From NCBI GenBank assembly GCA_002499585.1, contig DAMH01000002.1, positions 42,496-106,495 on the forward strand: a stretch of DNA of 64,000 nucleotides, read 5' to 3'. Positions 63,507-64,000 of the stretch are shown piece after piece (position 1 is the stretch's first letter; each line of letters begins with the position of its first letter). A program made the position numbers and the translations under genes. The notes under the pieces were generated by a model. The model was not told the origin of the DNA. It searched no databases and was given only the letters and a program-made list of their open reading frames with translations. The DNA comes from Euryarchaeota archaeon UBA552 (GTDB lineage: Archaea; Thermoplasmatota; Poseidoniia; Poseidoniales; Thalassarchaeaceae).

Positions 63507-64000
63507 ATGGATAATACAAAGAATGCAAGCATACTAACAGCACTCCTGCTAGTCACCATGGCTGGTGCAATAGGAGTTACCGCCGATGGCTCCGACCCAC
63601 TGGATCCCAACGATGGCGGTGCAGATTGGGACGGTGATGGACTGACCAACGCCCAAGAACAATCAGCTGGTACCGATATGAACAACCCTGACTCCGATGG
63701 CGACGGATTGCCAGATGGATGGGAAGTGGCATATGGACTAAATCCAAATTCAGCTTCAGACGCAAACGCCGACCCGGATGGAGACGGTCTGACCAACTCA
63801 CAGGAATATGCCACAGGCACTAACCCGAATGCCGCTGACACAGACGGAGACGGCCAAGATGACGGAAGTGACCCTTATCCAAACGACCCATCAAACGGAG
63901 AGATGAGCGACTCGGACGGCGACGGAATACCTGACGCGTACGACCCGGACTTCCAAGGAGACGGAACTGGTGACGGCGGCACAGACGGAGGCGGCGGCTC
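63507..64000 (+). CDS. Secreted Asp-rich repeat protein (thrombospondin type 3-like), C-terminus cut by window end
   Basis: ATG 63507 opens [18 protein letters not shown], a basic start and hydrophobic signal peptide ending at GAIGVTADG. From about residue 30 there are DxDxDG repeats: [65 protein letters not shown] and [14 protein letters not shown], the calcium-binding thrombospondin type 3 or EF-like pattern frequent in marine prokaryote surface proteins. The frame is intact to the window end (164 codons) and ends in Gly-rich sequence. Function probably as an extracellular Ca-binding stalk. Confidence 0.88.
   Translation, partial: MDNTKNASILTALLLVTMAGAIGVTADGSDPLDPNDGGADWDGDGLTNAQEQSAGTDMNNPDSDGDGLPDGWEVAYGLNPNSASDANADPDGDGLTNSQEYATGTNPNAADTDGDGQDDGSDPYPNDPSNGEMSDSDGDGIPDAYDPDFQGDGTGDGGTDGGGG

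Noticed and set aside
63482..63841. Minus-strand frame of 119 codons over the Asp-rich repeat gene
   Set aside because: It is the complement of DxDxDG repeat codons (rich in Ser/Pro) and lacks any protein character of its own.
1..64000. CRISPR arrays, insertion sequences, transposase, integrase, phage genes or rRNA genes
   Set aside because: No evenly spaced direct repeats, no terminal inverted repeat plus transposase frame, and no 16S/23S/5S segments were seen in any gap or strand.

Overview
The window reads as a piece of a planktonic archaeal chromosome, most likely a marine euryarchaeon of the Poseidoniia (Marine Group II) type. Archaeal signatures are the PolD large subunit (polC), both archaeal primase-type proteins (PriL and DnaG), the RNA polymerase subunit D gene in a uS13-uS4-uS11-RpoD operon, a Pcc1-like KEOPS subunit, MptE, DUF373, the archaeal CoA route (pantoate kinase plus 4-phosphopantoate--beta-alanine ligase) and deoxyhypusine synthase. 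Mixed in are genes of bacterial type (LeuRS, cold-shock protein, cyclophilin, CsaA-like, NADP malic enzyme with a Pta-like domain, ATP-type PEP carboxykinase), plus very large secreted or membrane proteins and a calcium-type repeat protein, a combination known from marine planktonic Euryarchaeota. The lineage call is inference from gene content; no rRNA is present. Genes are tightly packed on both strands, many convergent pairs overlap at their 3' ends, and I see no insertion sequence, CRISPR array, phage or integrase.

Layout. 1-3.1 kb (minus): 3' truncated fumarase carrying an N-terminal ribbon-helix-helix-like segment, cyclophilin, CsaA-like protein, pyrE. 3.1-9 kb: polC, mptE and priL. 9-15.3 kb: DUF373 membrane protein, ABC-F ATPase, Pcc1-like protein, a possible very small membrane peptide, nadC, 4-phosphopantoate--beta-alanine ligase, an isocitrate/isopropylmalate dehydrogenase-family enzyme. 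15.4-19.8 kb: several unknown or small membrane proteins, a THEP1-type NTPase, gcvH, RNase HI, GNAT, thioesterase, then tRNA-Cys(GCA). 20-25.5 kb: aminotransferase, speD and deoxyhypusine synthase, enolase, an unknown Cys-rich protein divergent from an Lrp/AsnC regulator, and a thioredoxin-fold protein. 25.5-31.9 kb: TPR membrane protein, dnaG with a possible structured leader, three unknown genes, mobA, purN. 31.9-38.8 kb: peroxiredoxin-like protein, cold-shock protein, metallo-beta-lactamase-fold hydrolase, bacterial-type leuS, DCC protein, a TPD/CDIN1-like nuclease and pantoate kinase. 38.8-43.6 kb (minus): RpoD-uS11-uS4-uS13, a THUMP-like methyltransferase and a membrane-anchored FKBP. 43.7-51.3 kb: a giant polytopic membrane protein, pckA and maeB. 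51.5-64 kb: a 2786-residue surface protein with propeller-type repeats and fibronectin III domains, pabC and a PabB-PabA fusion, a zinc-ribbon membrane protein, and the start of an Asp-rich repeat protein cut by the window end.

Functional threads. Folate/pterin: mptE, pabC, pabBA. CoA: pantoate kinase and 4-phosphopantoate--beta-alanine ligase, about 25 kb apart. Polyamine to hypusine: speD next to dhs. Central carbon around PEP, malate and fumarate: enolase, pckA, maeB, fumarase. Replication: polC, priL, dnaG and RNase HI, dispersed among housekeeping genes.

The observations I rate highest are the RHH-like segment fused to fumarase, the additional CxxC/CxxC insertion in RpoD, the archaeal relative of the eukaryotic CDIN1 nuclease family, a three-helix candidate RNA leader in front of dnaG, and the giant surface and membrane proteins. 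None amounts to a clear new multi-gene defence or mobile system; that part of the search came up empty.
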